A DNA stretch of 64,000 nucleotides from Hymenobacter sp. APR13 (GTDB lineage Bacteria; Bacteroidota; Bacteroidia; Cytophagales; Hymenobacteraceae), in assembly GCF_000737515.1 (NCBI RefSeq), contig NZ_CP006587.1, positions 4,645,001 to 4,709,000 on the forward strand. The letters are read 5' to 3'. The position numbers and the translations under genes are program-made. Below are positions 56,701 to 63,544 of the stretch, piece after piece (position 1 is the stretch's first letter; every line of letters starts with the position of its first letter). Below the pieces are notes generated by a model. It was not told the origin of the DNA and did not search any database. It saw only the letters and a list, made by a program, of their open reading frames with translations.

Positions 56701-56976
56701 GACACGCTGTTTCACTGGGAGTCGCAGAACAGCACGGCCGAGGACACGCCCAAGGGCATCAGCTACATTCAGCACCAGGCGCAGGGCAAGCAGATTCTGC
56801 TGTTCGTGCGCGAGCGGAACCAGGATGCGGCGGGGCTGACCATGCCCTACGTGTTTCTGGGGCCGGTACGGTACCTGAGCCACCAGGGCAACCGGCCCAT
56901 GGCCATTACCTGGGAGCTGGCCACGCCGCTGCCGGGGTTCCTGTGGCATGATGCCGGGAAGATGGCCGTGGGCTAG
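53716..56976 (+). CDS. PLD-domain SF2 helicase with DUF3427 C-terminus
   Basis: A protein of up to 1,086 residues. After GHYETLVTQQLRSQLAALET comes a phospholipase-D-like nuclease domain (HxK in HERLHAKAYLFSRN, then GFDTAYIGSSNMSRSAL, about residues 245-275), an SF2 helicase with Walker A AATGTGKT (about 377), DEVHH (about 474), LTATPER, and the second RecA domain with IFNEGVDIPEVDTLLFLRP and QQLGRGLRL. The last 250 residues are DUF3427 (FGVWTFERNPSVREGVCYVA). TTG at 53794 may be the true start. Related PLD-helicase-DUF3427 proteins occur in phage-defence islands. Confidence 0.9.
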   Translation: MDSCHNRAFLARPPRRCALNYAILTVLETGHYETLVTQQLRSQLAALETTTYAIAEKNLGADDAAVFITRHLTQLLGKVLGQLAKNEEVSEQLTLANEVIAYLQEKSDVLAEGSGLAPEGQLLRAVLPRLQVPLAAQNDLGKHLDSLEPALRFSQSDLFSGGNTELSMEAELKKEIATADRIDFIVSFVKWSGLRLLLPALQAFAEQGKPLRLLTTTYMGATDQKAVDALAALPGAELRISYNTAHERLHAKAYLFSRNSGFDTAYIGSSNMSRSALTSGLEWNVKVTAQDNAAILNKFRGTFETYWNSPEFEDYRSLPEQRLKLAQALRQADSGAAEADALPNFRIRPFPYQQEILDRLAVERSLRGHFRNLVVAATGTGKTVVSAFDYARFARQLTGLPRLLFVAHREEILRQARATFRHILGEANFGELWVGAEQPVQFEHLFVSVQTFASRLDFFQQTIPRDYYQYLVIDEVHHLAAASYRPILAWFEPTILLGLTATPERADGESILPDFDNTIAAEIRLPEAIARGLLVPFQYFCITDPVDYRNVRWTNGRYAAEDLTNVYTGNDVRVSAILGALQRYLLAPQQARALGFCVTREHARLMAARFQAAGLRASYLASGDTTPEQRRAAVAQLRRGELNYLFVVDIFNEGVDIPEVDTLLFLRPTESLTVFLQQLGRGLRLHESKECLTVLDFVGQARQEYSYEQKFRALLGRTGGSVLSEAEAGFPRLPVGCSIQMEREAMRFILDNIKAATGENVRVLERRIRGFALESALPLTLANFLTHTHFALVDIYRSRGDRGWTALKVRAGVLVPQALAATERQLVGSVWRLAQVNGPAFLAFVRRVFAGVEELTELLAMPLGPEMGLMLHYLLYQKPGPRLGLVSLPDSLATLRAMLTLTAEVREVVDVCEAQISSPPVALDLPYPCALQLHSRYGRDEILCAFGVWTFERNPSVREGVCYVAALNTELLFVTLEKSSRNYSPTTLYHDYAISDTLFHWESQNSTAEDTPKGISYIQHQAQGKQILLFVRERNQDAAGLTMPYVFLGPVRYLSHQGNRPMAITWELATPLPGFLWHDAGKMAVG

Positions 56977-57067
56977 GTATTGACCGCCCTGAGGCGGGGC
57001 AAGGGCCACTGGTAATTTTGCGTGAGCGGTCTTCGTTTCGTTTGCGCCTGTTTTATCTTCGCTGCCT

Positions 57068-58171
57068 ATGTCTGGTCTCTCGTTACCATCTGATTATCCG
57101 CAGTTCCTGACCGAGCTAAAGGCCCACATCCGCGAAACGCAGGTGCGGGCGGCGTTGGCGGTGAATTCAGAGTTGGTGTAGCTGTACTGGCGCATTGGCC
57201 GCAGCATCTTACTGCAAGAGCAACAGCAGGGTTGGGGAGCCAAAGTAGTTGCCCGACTGGCAACGGACCTGCGCACTGAGTTTCCAGCTATTACCGGCTT
57301 TTCTGCGCGTAACCTGCGGTATATGAAGGCGTTTGCAGAACAGTGGGCAGACGAAGCAATTTTGCAGCAGCTTGCTGCAAAATTGCCTTGGTTCCACAAC
57401 TGCATCCTACTGGACAAGGTGAAAGACCCGGTCGAGCGGGCATGGTACGTGCAGCAGACCATTGAAAACGGCTGGAGCCGCAACGTGCTGGCCGCGCAGG
57501 TGGAAAGCGGCCTCTACCACCGGCAGGGCCGGGCGGTGAGCAACTTTAGCCGCACACTGCCCGCCCCGCAGTCGGAGTTGGCGCAGCAGATTCTGAAAGA
57601 CCCGTACACCTTCGATTTCCTCTCCCTGGGGCCGGAGGCGCAGGAACGGGATTTGGAGCGGGGCCTGCTCGAACATGTGCGCTCCTTCCTGCTGGAGCTG
57701 GGCAAGGGCTTTGCGCTGGTGGGCAGCCAATACCACCTGGAAGTCGGCGGGCAGGACTACTACCTAGATCTGGTGTTCTATCACCTTAAGCTGCGGTGCT
57801 TCGTCGTCATCGACCTGAAGATGGGCGAGTTCAAGCCCGAGGACAGCGGCAAGATGAACTTCTACCTGGCAGCGGCCGACGACCTGCTGCGCCACCCGAC
57901 CGACCAGCCCACCATCGGGCTGATTTTGTGCAAAAGTCAGAACCGGGTGGTAGCGGAATACGCATTGCGCGGCCTGAGCCAGCCGATTGGCGTGGCCGAG
58001 TGGCAGCTTACCACTACCCTGCCCGCGGAGCTGCGCCGCAGCCTGCCGACGTCGGAAGAGCTGGATGCCGTGCTCGGGAAGCCGGCGGCGGCGGTGGCGG
58101 CGCCGGGTCAGGGACCTGCCGGGCATAGTGCTGCAGCAGCGCCGAATTCTTCTGCTGGCCCCACTCAATAA
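57068..58171 (+). pseudogene. YhcG/DUF1016-type PD-(D/E)XK nuclease, amber-interrupted
   Basis: ATG 57068 begins MSGLSLPSDYPQFLTELKAH, then VRAALAVNSELV, TAG at 57179-57181, and LYWRIGRSILLQEQQQGWGA in the same frame. The N-terminal DUF1016 wHTH part is followed by the nuclease domain: VGSQYHLEVGGQDYYLDLVF, FVVIDLKMGEFKPEDSGKMN with the catalytic D, DLK set, and MNFYLAAADDLLRHPTD. Members of this family are nucleases linked to restriction and defence loci. Translation could restart at 57323, giving a 282-residue nuclease without most of the N-terminal domain. Confidence 0.88.
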
Positions 58172-58209
58172 GGTCAGGCGTGGCTGTATGAGTGGTTACG
58201 GATGCGCGG

Positions 58210-59511
58210 TCAGTTGGTGTATTTCTTTTTTATCGCCACCAATTTCTCGTCTAGCTCCTTCTTGGAAAACCACCGGCCGCGCACCATTACTCCACTGATC
58301 ATGGTAGTATTTGCAATGTCCAGCAGTGGATTCGCGTCGAGTAACACGATATCGGCAGGTTGGTCCGCTTCAATTCTGCCCCGCTTGTCCTCTCCGAAAT
58401 AGTGGGCAGCGTTGGACGTGCACGCTTGCAGAATGTGGGCGTTACTGATGCCGCACTGGGCGAACAGCTTCATTTCTTCAAAGTAGCTGTACCCCGGGAT
58501 TACAAACACGCCGTCGCCGGGGCTCACCAGTAGATTGACGCCCTGTTTGTCTTTGCGCGGCAACAGTTTTTTGTACGTGTTTACCCGCAGGGCATAGGCG
58601 TCGTATTTGCGCTTGAGGGTGGTGCTATCGATGCCGTACAGCTCTTTTTCCCAGCGGGCTACCATCTCTTTCGGAACGTACTCAATACCGGGGGAGGCCA
58701 GCAGCTTCGGCTTCGGAATCTGATACCCGTAGATCAGGTACCAGTACAGGTCGGGACACGACCAGAGCTTCTTCTCCACGAACCTGGTCATGGCGGCGGC
58801 ATAGCGCGTGCTGTCGTACAAATAGAGGCCGATGAAGGGTTCGATGTGCTCCACCGACGACTGACCGGCGTTGACGGCGGCCTCCAGGCCCATGGGTGGC
58901 CCATGGCCGGCGACCTTAATGCCGATTTGCTGCGCGATGTAATTGATGGAGTCGTACACCCCCTGGTTGTTGCCGCCGAGGTATTTGATGAAATCGTAGC
59001 CCTGCCGCTGGTAGCCTGCCAGGAGCGGGCGCAAAGCTTGCTGCTGCAACTTTTCGTCGACCACCAGGGCGGGAGAACCCACGAATAGAGAGGGCCCGAT
59101 TACCTCTTCGTTCTGGATCTTTTGTTTCCACTCCAACACGACCGGCGCGCCCCGCATGATCCGGAGAGAGGTGATGCCCCGCGACAGGTTGAGCAACAGG
59201 TAGTCGTCCACAGGAAAGGGTTCGCCATCGACGTTGGGAAAATGGGCATGCATGTCGTACATGCCGGGCATGATGAATTTGCCTTTTGCATCCAGTACTA
59301 CCGTGCCCTTGGGGAGCTTTGGCTTGCTGCGCCCAACGGCCACGATCTTCCCATTGCTGACTAGGACATTAGTGTTGGAGACGATTGAGCCCGACGCTAC
59401 ATCCACCACATTTACTCCCCGGAAGACATAGCTTCTGTCCGCCTTTTGCGGGGATTGGCTGTTGCACACAAGGGAGAAAAGGCAGAGCAGCAGCAAATAG
59501 CAAAACTTCAT
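58210..59511 (-). CDS. Exported amidohydrolase family protein
   Basis: A 433-residue metal-dependent hydrolase with a signal peptide (LLLLCLFSLVCNSQ). The first metal site is MPGMYDMHAHFPNVDGEPF (HxH); DFIKYLGGNNQG holds the bridging Lys region; VAGHGPPMGLEA and SVEHIEPFIG give the two further His; the last Asp is in LLVSPGDGV. C-terminal IEADQPADIVLLDANPL is the typical beta-sandwich end. Acts outside the cytoplasm, e.g. as imidazolonepropionase-like or peptidase-like enzyme; substrate unknown. Confidence 0.9.
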   Translation of the reverse strand: MKFCYLLLLCLFSLVCNSQSPQKADRSYVFRGVNVVDVASGSIVSNTNVLVSNGKIVAVGRSKPKLPKGTVVLDAKGKFIMPGMYDMHAHFPNVDGEPFPVDDYLLLNLSRGITSLRIMRGAPVVLEWKQKIQNEEVIGPSLFVGSPALVVDEKLQQQALRPLLAGYQRQGYDFIKYLGGNNQGVYDSINYIAQQIGIKVAGHGPPMGLEAAVNAGQSSVEHIEPFIGLYLYDSTRYAAAMTRFVEKKLWSCPDLYWYLIYGYQIPKPKLLASPGIEYVPKEMVARWEKELYGIDSTTLKRKYDAYALRVNTYKKLLPRKDKQGVNLLVSPGDGVFVIPGYSYFEEMKLFAQCGISNAHILQACTSNAAHYFGEDKRGRIEADQPADIVLLDANPLLDIANTTMISGVMVRGRWFSKKELDEKLVAIKKKYTN

Positions 59512-59587
59512 TGATAGAACGTATTCGGAAAGTAGAGTTCAGGTTAATTGAAAAGGCGTCAGGGAGTTGTAGTTTCTAGGCTGCAGT

Positions 59588-59755
59588 ATGGCCCTCCCTG
59601 ACTCGCAGTGGCAAAATATCAAGTTATTCGGCGGCGGCTGGCTGTGCAACGGCGTCGGCGGTTGTAGTTGGCGCCACGTCTTCCATGGCTTGCTGCTCGA
59701 TCCGGAGTTTTTGAGCTGGCACCGGACGAAGTGGGTAGCAGCAGCCCGGAACTGA
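59588..59755 (+). CDS. Small open frame, C-terminal fragment type
   Basis: A 55-codon frame from ATG 59588: MALPDSQWQNIKLFGGGWLC, then FHGLLLDPEFLSWHRTKWVA to a TGA at 59755. Its PEFLSWHRTKW core is repeated as PELLSWHRSKW at about 62,466-62,500, with differences mostly at third codon positions, so the phrase was under protein selection. Probably the remaining end of a larger gene. Confidence 0.45.
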   Translation: MALPDSQWQNIKLFGGGWLCNGVGGCSWRHVFHGLLLDPEFLSWHRTKWVAAARN

Positions 59756-59815
59756 GCCCAGCGGCCATCACCCAGCCGATGGAGTCCTGATGCGTTGGGA
59801 ATCTACGCCGACAAC

Positions 59816-62050
59816 TCAGTCGACCAGCAACTGGGTGACGGCCGCCGTGTTCCGGGCCCAGGTGGTGGAGTAGACTTCATCGGCCTCGGTGGTTTCCACT
59901 ACCTGCAGGTTCTGGGCCCGGGCCTTGACGGCCAGCAGCTGGCCGATGCTCAATTTGCTCTCCAACTTTCGCAGCAATGTCTGCACCCCGCCCACGTTGA
60001 GATTCTGCACCAGCTGGCCCTGGAACGACATTTCCAGCCACACAATCTCGCGTTGAGCTACATCCAGCACCCCAAACACCAGCCCCTTGGTCAGGGTCTT
60101 GGTTACCCGTACCTGTTGCTGCACGCAGGAGGGGTCATAGGCCACCCCGCTGCTGGAGATGCGCATGGGGTGCTGGCTGCTCATCCAGCCCACCACCAGG
60201 TTGGGCGAGAGGGCGCCGTGGGTGTAGGCGTTGGAAGTGAAGGTGACATATTGGGCCTGCGCCTGCTGCAGGACCGGCAGGTTCAACTCGATGTATTCGG
60301 CCGTGCCTACCTGGTCGGGAATGGACTGAATGTCGCCGCTGTGCTTGCAGCCGGTGGCCACCAACTGCGAGAACGAGCAGCTTTCCGTGCCACCCGCGTA
60401 GGATACGGTGCAGCTCAAATCCATGTCGAGGTGCTGGGCGGGCAGGCCTGTGCCCCACTGCATGAACAGGCGCACAGAATCCCCCTCGACGGGGAAGCGG
60501 GTGCCCATCAGGGCACCGGGCAGGTCCTGCACGGTTTCGCTGCGGTCGCCAATGGCAACCGGAATCTTGTAGAGGGCCGGGTCGATGTAGATGGTGCGGT
60601 GCGGGGTGGGCTGGGCCGCAAACCGGCGCTCCATGGCCAGCAGACACAGGCTGGCCACGGCCGTTTGCATGGCTTCCAGCTCGGGCTCGTCGTACATGTC
60701 GAGCAGGTGATTGGTGGGAATCTGCTTGCTGGCGCCGCCCAGCGGTTTGACGGCCCGCTTGCCACCCTTGATAAAGTAGGTGTCGGCGTACATGTTGAGG
60801 GTGAACACCAGCCGGGCCGGCACCTTATCAATCATGGCGGCAAAGGCGGCAATGGTGGGCTCGGCCCCAAACCAGAGCATGTTGGCAAACAGGGACCGGG
60901 CGAACAGGCCGGGCCGCTGCTGAAGCAGGGCGAAGGTCTGGGGCGCATCCACCCGCAGCCGGAAGTGGTTGACGCGGCCCTGCCACACGGGGTAGGTCTG
61001 GTGGTAGAATACGTCCAGGGTTTCGCGCAGCTTGTCTCGTCCGCCCTTCTGGCTGTACTCGGCCAGGCGGAGGGCCCGGATGAAGCGCACCCACATGCCC
61101 CGCTTGGGGTGCATGATTTCGCAGAGCTGGGCCGGGCTCTGGGGCAAGGCATTGAGCCAGTCGGCCACCATGGCAGCTTCCCGGCGGCTGTACTTGAGCT
61201 TGAGGTCGGCGGTGGCCTGCACCCGGGCCTGGGCGCTGCGGTCAAGCGGAGCGGCGAGGTGGGCGGCGTTGCGCTGCTGCTTGCGGAGGATGGTTTTCGG
61301 CTCGACGAGCTGCAGGAAGCCGGTTTTCCTGAACCACAGATACCGCAGGATGTCGGTGGGCGAGGTGAAGAAGGCCTGGGCCTGTTGGGGCTGCCCCAGG
61401 GTCACGTACGCATCGATGACGGCCATGCGGGTTTCCTTCATGGCAATGACCACGTCGGCGGGCAGGGGCAGCACGGCCAGCAAGCGTTGCAGGCTATCCT
61501 GCTGGGTGGCATCGAGGGCCGTCTTCGACGCCAGCAGGTCGCGCAGGTAGGCGGTCACCTCCGCATCGGTCCACAAGGTCAGTTCTTTGAGCTTGCTGCC
61601 CTGGCCGGTGTACTCGAGGGAAGCCAGCTCGAACGGTGTTCCGCAAAAGGGGCAGCCGTTGTAGCGCTCCAGCGGAAAGGTATCTGGGGGGATAAGGTGG
61701 CCGCAGGGCAGGCGGGTGCCCTTGTGCTGGAATACGTTGGCTAGCCAGGTAACCAGGTGGTCGAGGGGGCCTTCGCCCGTGAGCTGGTCCCAGCCCTTGA
61801 CCAGGGGCGTCCAGTTCTTGTCCGTGCCGGTTACCTCGCGCAGCACGGCCAGTAGCTGGTCCTGGAACGCGGACGTGGTGCCCACCAGCGCCTGCCGCAA
61901 AGGTTCCGCCGTGGCATACCCCAGCTTGGCTAGGTTGGCTATAAGCAGAGCCGTATCGGCCGACGGAGCAGCCGTAGTGGTGACTTGCGCTGCTGCCGGG
62001 ACATACATTGCTTGCTGCCGCAGGCTAACCTTGGCGATGGAATCGTTCAT
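59816..62050 (-). CDS. RING-type domain protein of the MXAN_6230/SCO0854 kind
   Basis: A 744-residue protein. Residues 1-105 are helical; at 114-140 lies a zinc-ribbon/RING-like motif RLPCGHLIPPDTFPLERYNG with Cys116, His118, then CPFC at 133-136. A long helical middle follows (LSRREAAMV.., GMWVRFIRALRLAEYSQKGG), then a region resembling a vWA-like fold (LDMDLSCTVSYAGGTESCSF; DLSCT in place of a MIDAS) and ends with a helical tail. I recall this family as RING domain-containing proteins of unknown role shared by myxobacteria and actinobacteria. It follows a tRNA-shaped RNA and an RNA ligase on the same strand. Confidence 0.75.
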   Translation of the reverse strand: MNDSIAKVSLRQQAMYVPAAAQVTTTAAPSADTALLIANLAKLGYATAEPLRQALVGTTSAFQDQLLAVLREVTGTDKNWTPLVKGWDQLTGEGPLDHLVTWLANVFQHKGTRLPCGHLIPPDTFPLERYNGCPFCGTPFELASLEYTGQGSKLKELTLWTDAEVTAYLRDLLASKTALDATQQDSLQRLLAVLPLPADVVIAMKETRMAVIDAYVTLGQPQQAQAFFTSPTDILRYLWFRKTGFLQLVEPKTILRKQQRNAAHLAAPLDRSAQARVQATADLKLKYSRREAAMVADWLNALPQSPAQLCEIMHPKRGMWVRFIRALRLAEYSQKGGRDKLRETLDVFYHQTYPVWQGRVNHFRLRVDAPQTFALLQQRPGLFARSLFANMLWFGAEPTIAAFAAMIDKVPARLVFTLNMYADTYFIKGGKRAVKPLGGASKQIPTNHLLDMYDEPELEAMQTAVASLCLLAMERRFAAQPTPHRTIYIDPALYKIPVAIGDRSETVQDLPGALMGTRFPVEGDSVRLFMQWGTGLPAQHLDMDLSCTVSYAGGTESCSFSQLVATGCKHSGDIQSIPDQVGTAEYIELNLPVLQQAQAQYVTFTSNAYTHGALSPNLVVGWMSSQHPMRISSSGVAYDPSCVQQQVRVTKTLTKGLVFGVLDVAQREIVWLEMSFQGQLVQNLNVGGVQTLLRKLESKLSIGQLLAVKARAQNLQVVETTEADEVYSTTWARNTAAVTQLLVD

Positions 62051-62128
62051 GGGGCCGGGAAGATGGGGTGGCTAAAGGCCGGTAAACAAGCTGATTGATC
62101 ATATCATCCCGCCGTCGAGGTGGGGAGT

Positions 62129-62239
62129 GAAGCAGGTTGGATTCGAACCAACGACCCTAAAATCCTGGAAGTAAGCACTGGTTGACCCGAGGAGGTAATT
62201 CCACTGCTGTTTCATGCTCTACCACTGAGCTACTGCTTC
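62129..62239 (-). ncRNA. tRNA-shaped RNA with a 47-nt anticodon loop
   Basis: Minus strand, 111 nt. Acceptor stem GAAGCAG/CTGCTTC (7 perfect pairs), then TA at positions 8-9, D arm GCTC-AGTGGTA-GAGC with the GG pair, A26, a 5-pair anticodon stem TGAAA/TTTTA (one G-T), variable loop GGGTC, T arm GTTGG-TTCGAAT-CCAAC, and discriminator A. All of this is canonical. The loop between the anticodon stem strands (62209-62163) is 47 nt instead of 7. Inside it AGCA-G-TGG (62208-62201) pairs with CCA-G-TGCT (62181-62174). No CCA is encoded. It may be a tRNA mimic, an intron-bearing tRNA or a disrupted tRNA gene. Confidence 0.75.
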
Positions 62240-62439
62240 GAAAGGGCCTTATTCAGATTAAAAGGAACACCGGAAAAAACCAGGTAATTGAGCTGCTGAT
62301 TCGGGACAGGAAGAGAAGTAAGCAACTCTTGACCTGGCTTTTTCTAGGCGGTGGCCGCTTTGCTGTAATTAGGCCGGTAAGATAGGAGGGTTTTGCAGCA
62401 TATTCCACCGCTGGAACGGTTGCGCCACAAAATGCCTGA

Positions 62440-62514
62440 AGCCTGCGGCAGCGGTTTCTGCCGGACCCGGAGCTTTTGAGTTGGCACCGCAGCAAGTGGC
62501 GGGATGTGGTATAG
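62440..62514 (+). pseudogene. Second copy of the SWHRxKW C-terminal fragment
   Basis: After a stop at 62437-62439 the plus-strand frame reads FLPDPELLSWHRSKWRDVV and ends in TAG at 62514. It matches the end of the small frame at 59,588-59,755. Too short to name. Confidence 0.4.
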
Positions 62515-62527
62515 TACCCAACAGAAA

Positions 62528-62560
62528 GCCCGGCCCGGCTCTATGCGAACAGGGCCGGGC
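62528..62560 (-). terminator. GC-rich hairpin after the RNA ligase gene
   Basis: GCCCGGCCC (62528-62536) and GGGCCGGGC (62552-62560) pair perfectly across 15 bases. It lies 31 bases beyond the ligase stop and separates it from the tRNA-shaped RNA. Confidence 0.65.
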
Positions 62561-62590
62561 CGGAAATCAGGCTGTTATATGGGTAGAAGA

Positions 62591-63475
62591 CTAGGCCTTA
62601 CCGCGTTGATTGAGCGTGCGCTCATAGTCCTCGAAGCGAATTTTGACAATTGAGGAGCGGTCGGCAGTGCGTAGAATAGCCCCTTCCGCCCGGCCGGGGA
62701 TGGCCTGACCAGACAGGGCGGCCTGCGTTTGCGGAATATGCTCCCGCAGCCACGCCAGCACCGTTTCGTGGGTAGATTCGGCGGCGGGCACCGCATAGGT
62801 GGGCAGTTGGGGGACGTCTGGCAGGCCTACCTGGGTGAGGTAGGCCGTCAGCTCCTTTCCGGACAGGAACGGTTGGCCATAACGCATACCAGCCGGGGTT
62901 TCCGACTCGCGCCAGGTGGACAGCTCCCGAATATCGGTCTGCAACTGAGTGGCCAGGGCGGCGGCATCTGTAAACACGGCCACGTCGAAGACCCGAAACC
63001 CGACCTGTTCGGGTGGACCATACTGCTTGGAGTTGCCCGTGACTTTGCCACCGTAGAACTCTCCAAACAAAACGGTTAGTGGAGCCGGCTGGCCGGTGCC
63101 GGCGCCGTAGGGTAGCCGGGGTAAGTGCCCCTGTTCATCGGCGTAATGCGGGAAAATCAGGCGGCGCAGTCCTTCCACAATGCCCACAGCCGGGTCAAAA
63201 AGCAGGTCGCCGCTAACGGTGAGCAGGTTTTCGCGGGAGCCTACCACATACGAACCATCGGCGAAGACCAGCAGGCGGGCACTGGTACCGTCTATCTTCT
63301 CGGTGGCCGTGAGAGGTTGGCTGAACAGCGCCGGGGTGGTGAAGTCGGTAGTGAGGCGGCCCCGGTCGCCGAGGGCATGCAGCGTAAGGATGGACGGGTA
63401 TTTGGTCAGCGTGTTGAGTTGGGCCAGGGAATGAGCCACCGCAGTGCGCGCTTGGCTTTTAGCAGGGAGTAGCAT
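62591..63475 (-). CDS. RNA ligase, Rnl2-type nucleotidyltransferase
   Basis: A 294-residue ATP-dependent RNA ligase. Motif I is TEKIDGTSARLLV with the adenylated Lys60; motif Ia-like SYVVGSRENLL follows; motif III is FGEFYGGKVTG (137-147), motif IIIa RVFDVAVF (161-168), motif IV EGAILR (264-269) and motif V SIVKIRFEDYER with Lys278. This order is the Rnl2/DRB0094 group, which seals nicks in duplexed or structured RNA. Short, without the C-terminal domain of T4 Rnl2. The start at 63475 is about 70 bases behind the broken nuclease gene, so the genes were an operon. Confidence 0.9.
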   Translation of the reverse strand: MLLPAKSQARTAVAHSLAQLNTLTKYPSILTLHALGDRGRLTTDFTTPALFSQPLTATEKIDGTSARLLVFADGSYVVGSRENLLTVSGDLLFDPAVGIVEGLRRLIFPHYADEQGHLPRLPYGAGTGQPAPLTVLFGEFYGGKVTGNSKQYGPPEQVGFRVFDVAVFTDAAALATQLQTDIRELSTWRESETPAGMRYGQPFLSGKELTAYLTQVGLPDVPQLPTYAVPAAESTHETVLAWLREHIPQTQAALSGQAIPGRAEGAILRTADRSSIVKIRFEDYERTLNQRGKA

Positions 63476-63544
63476 AAGACAACGGATTAATGGGGTGAAG
63501 CTACTGAAAAAAGATACCGGTCCACCGGTGAGGCGGGCCGGCGG

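Noticed and set aside
59795..61744. A 649-codon plus-strand frame opposite the RING-type gene
   Set aside because: Its His/Gly-rich composition is an antisense artefact; the minus-strand protein carries the zinc motif and a normal amino-acid make-up.
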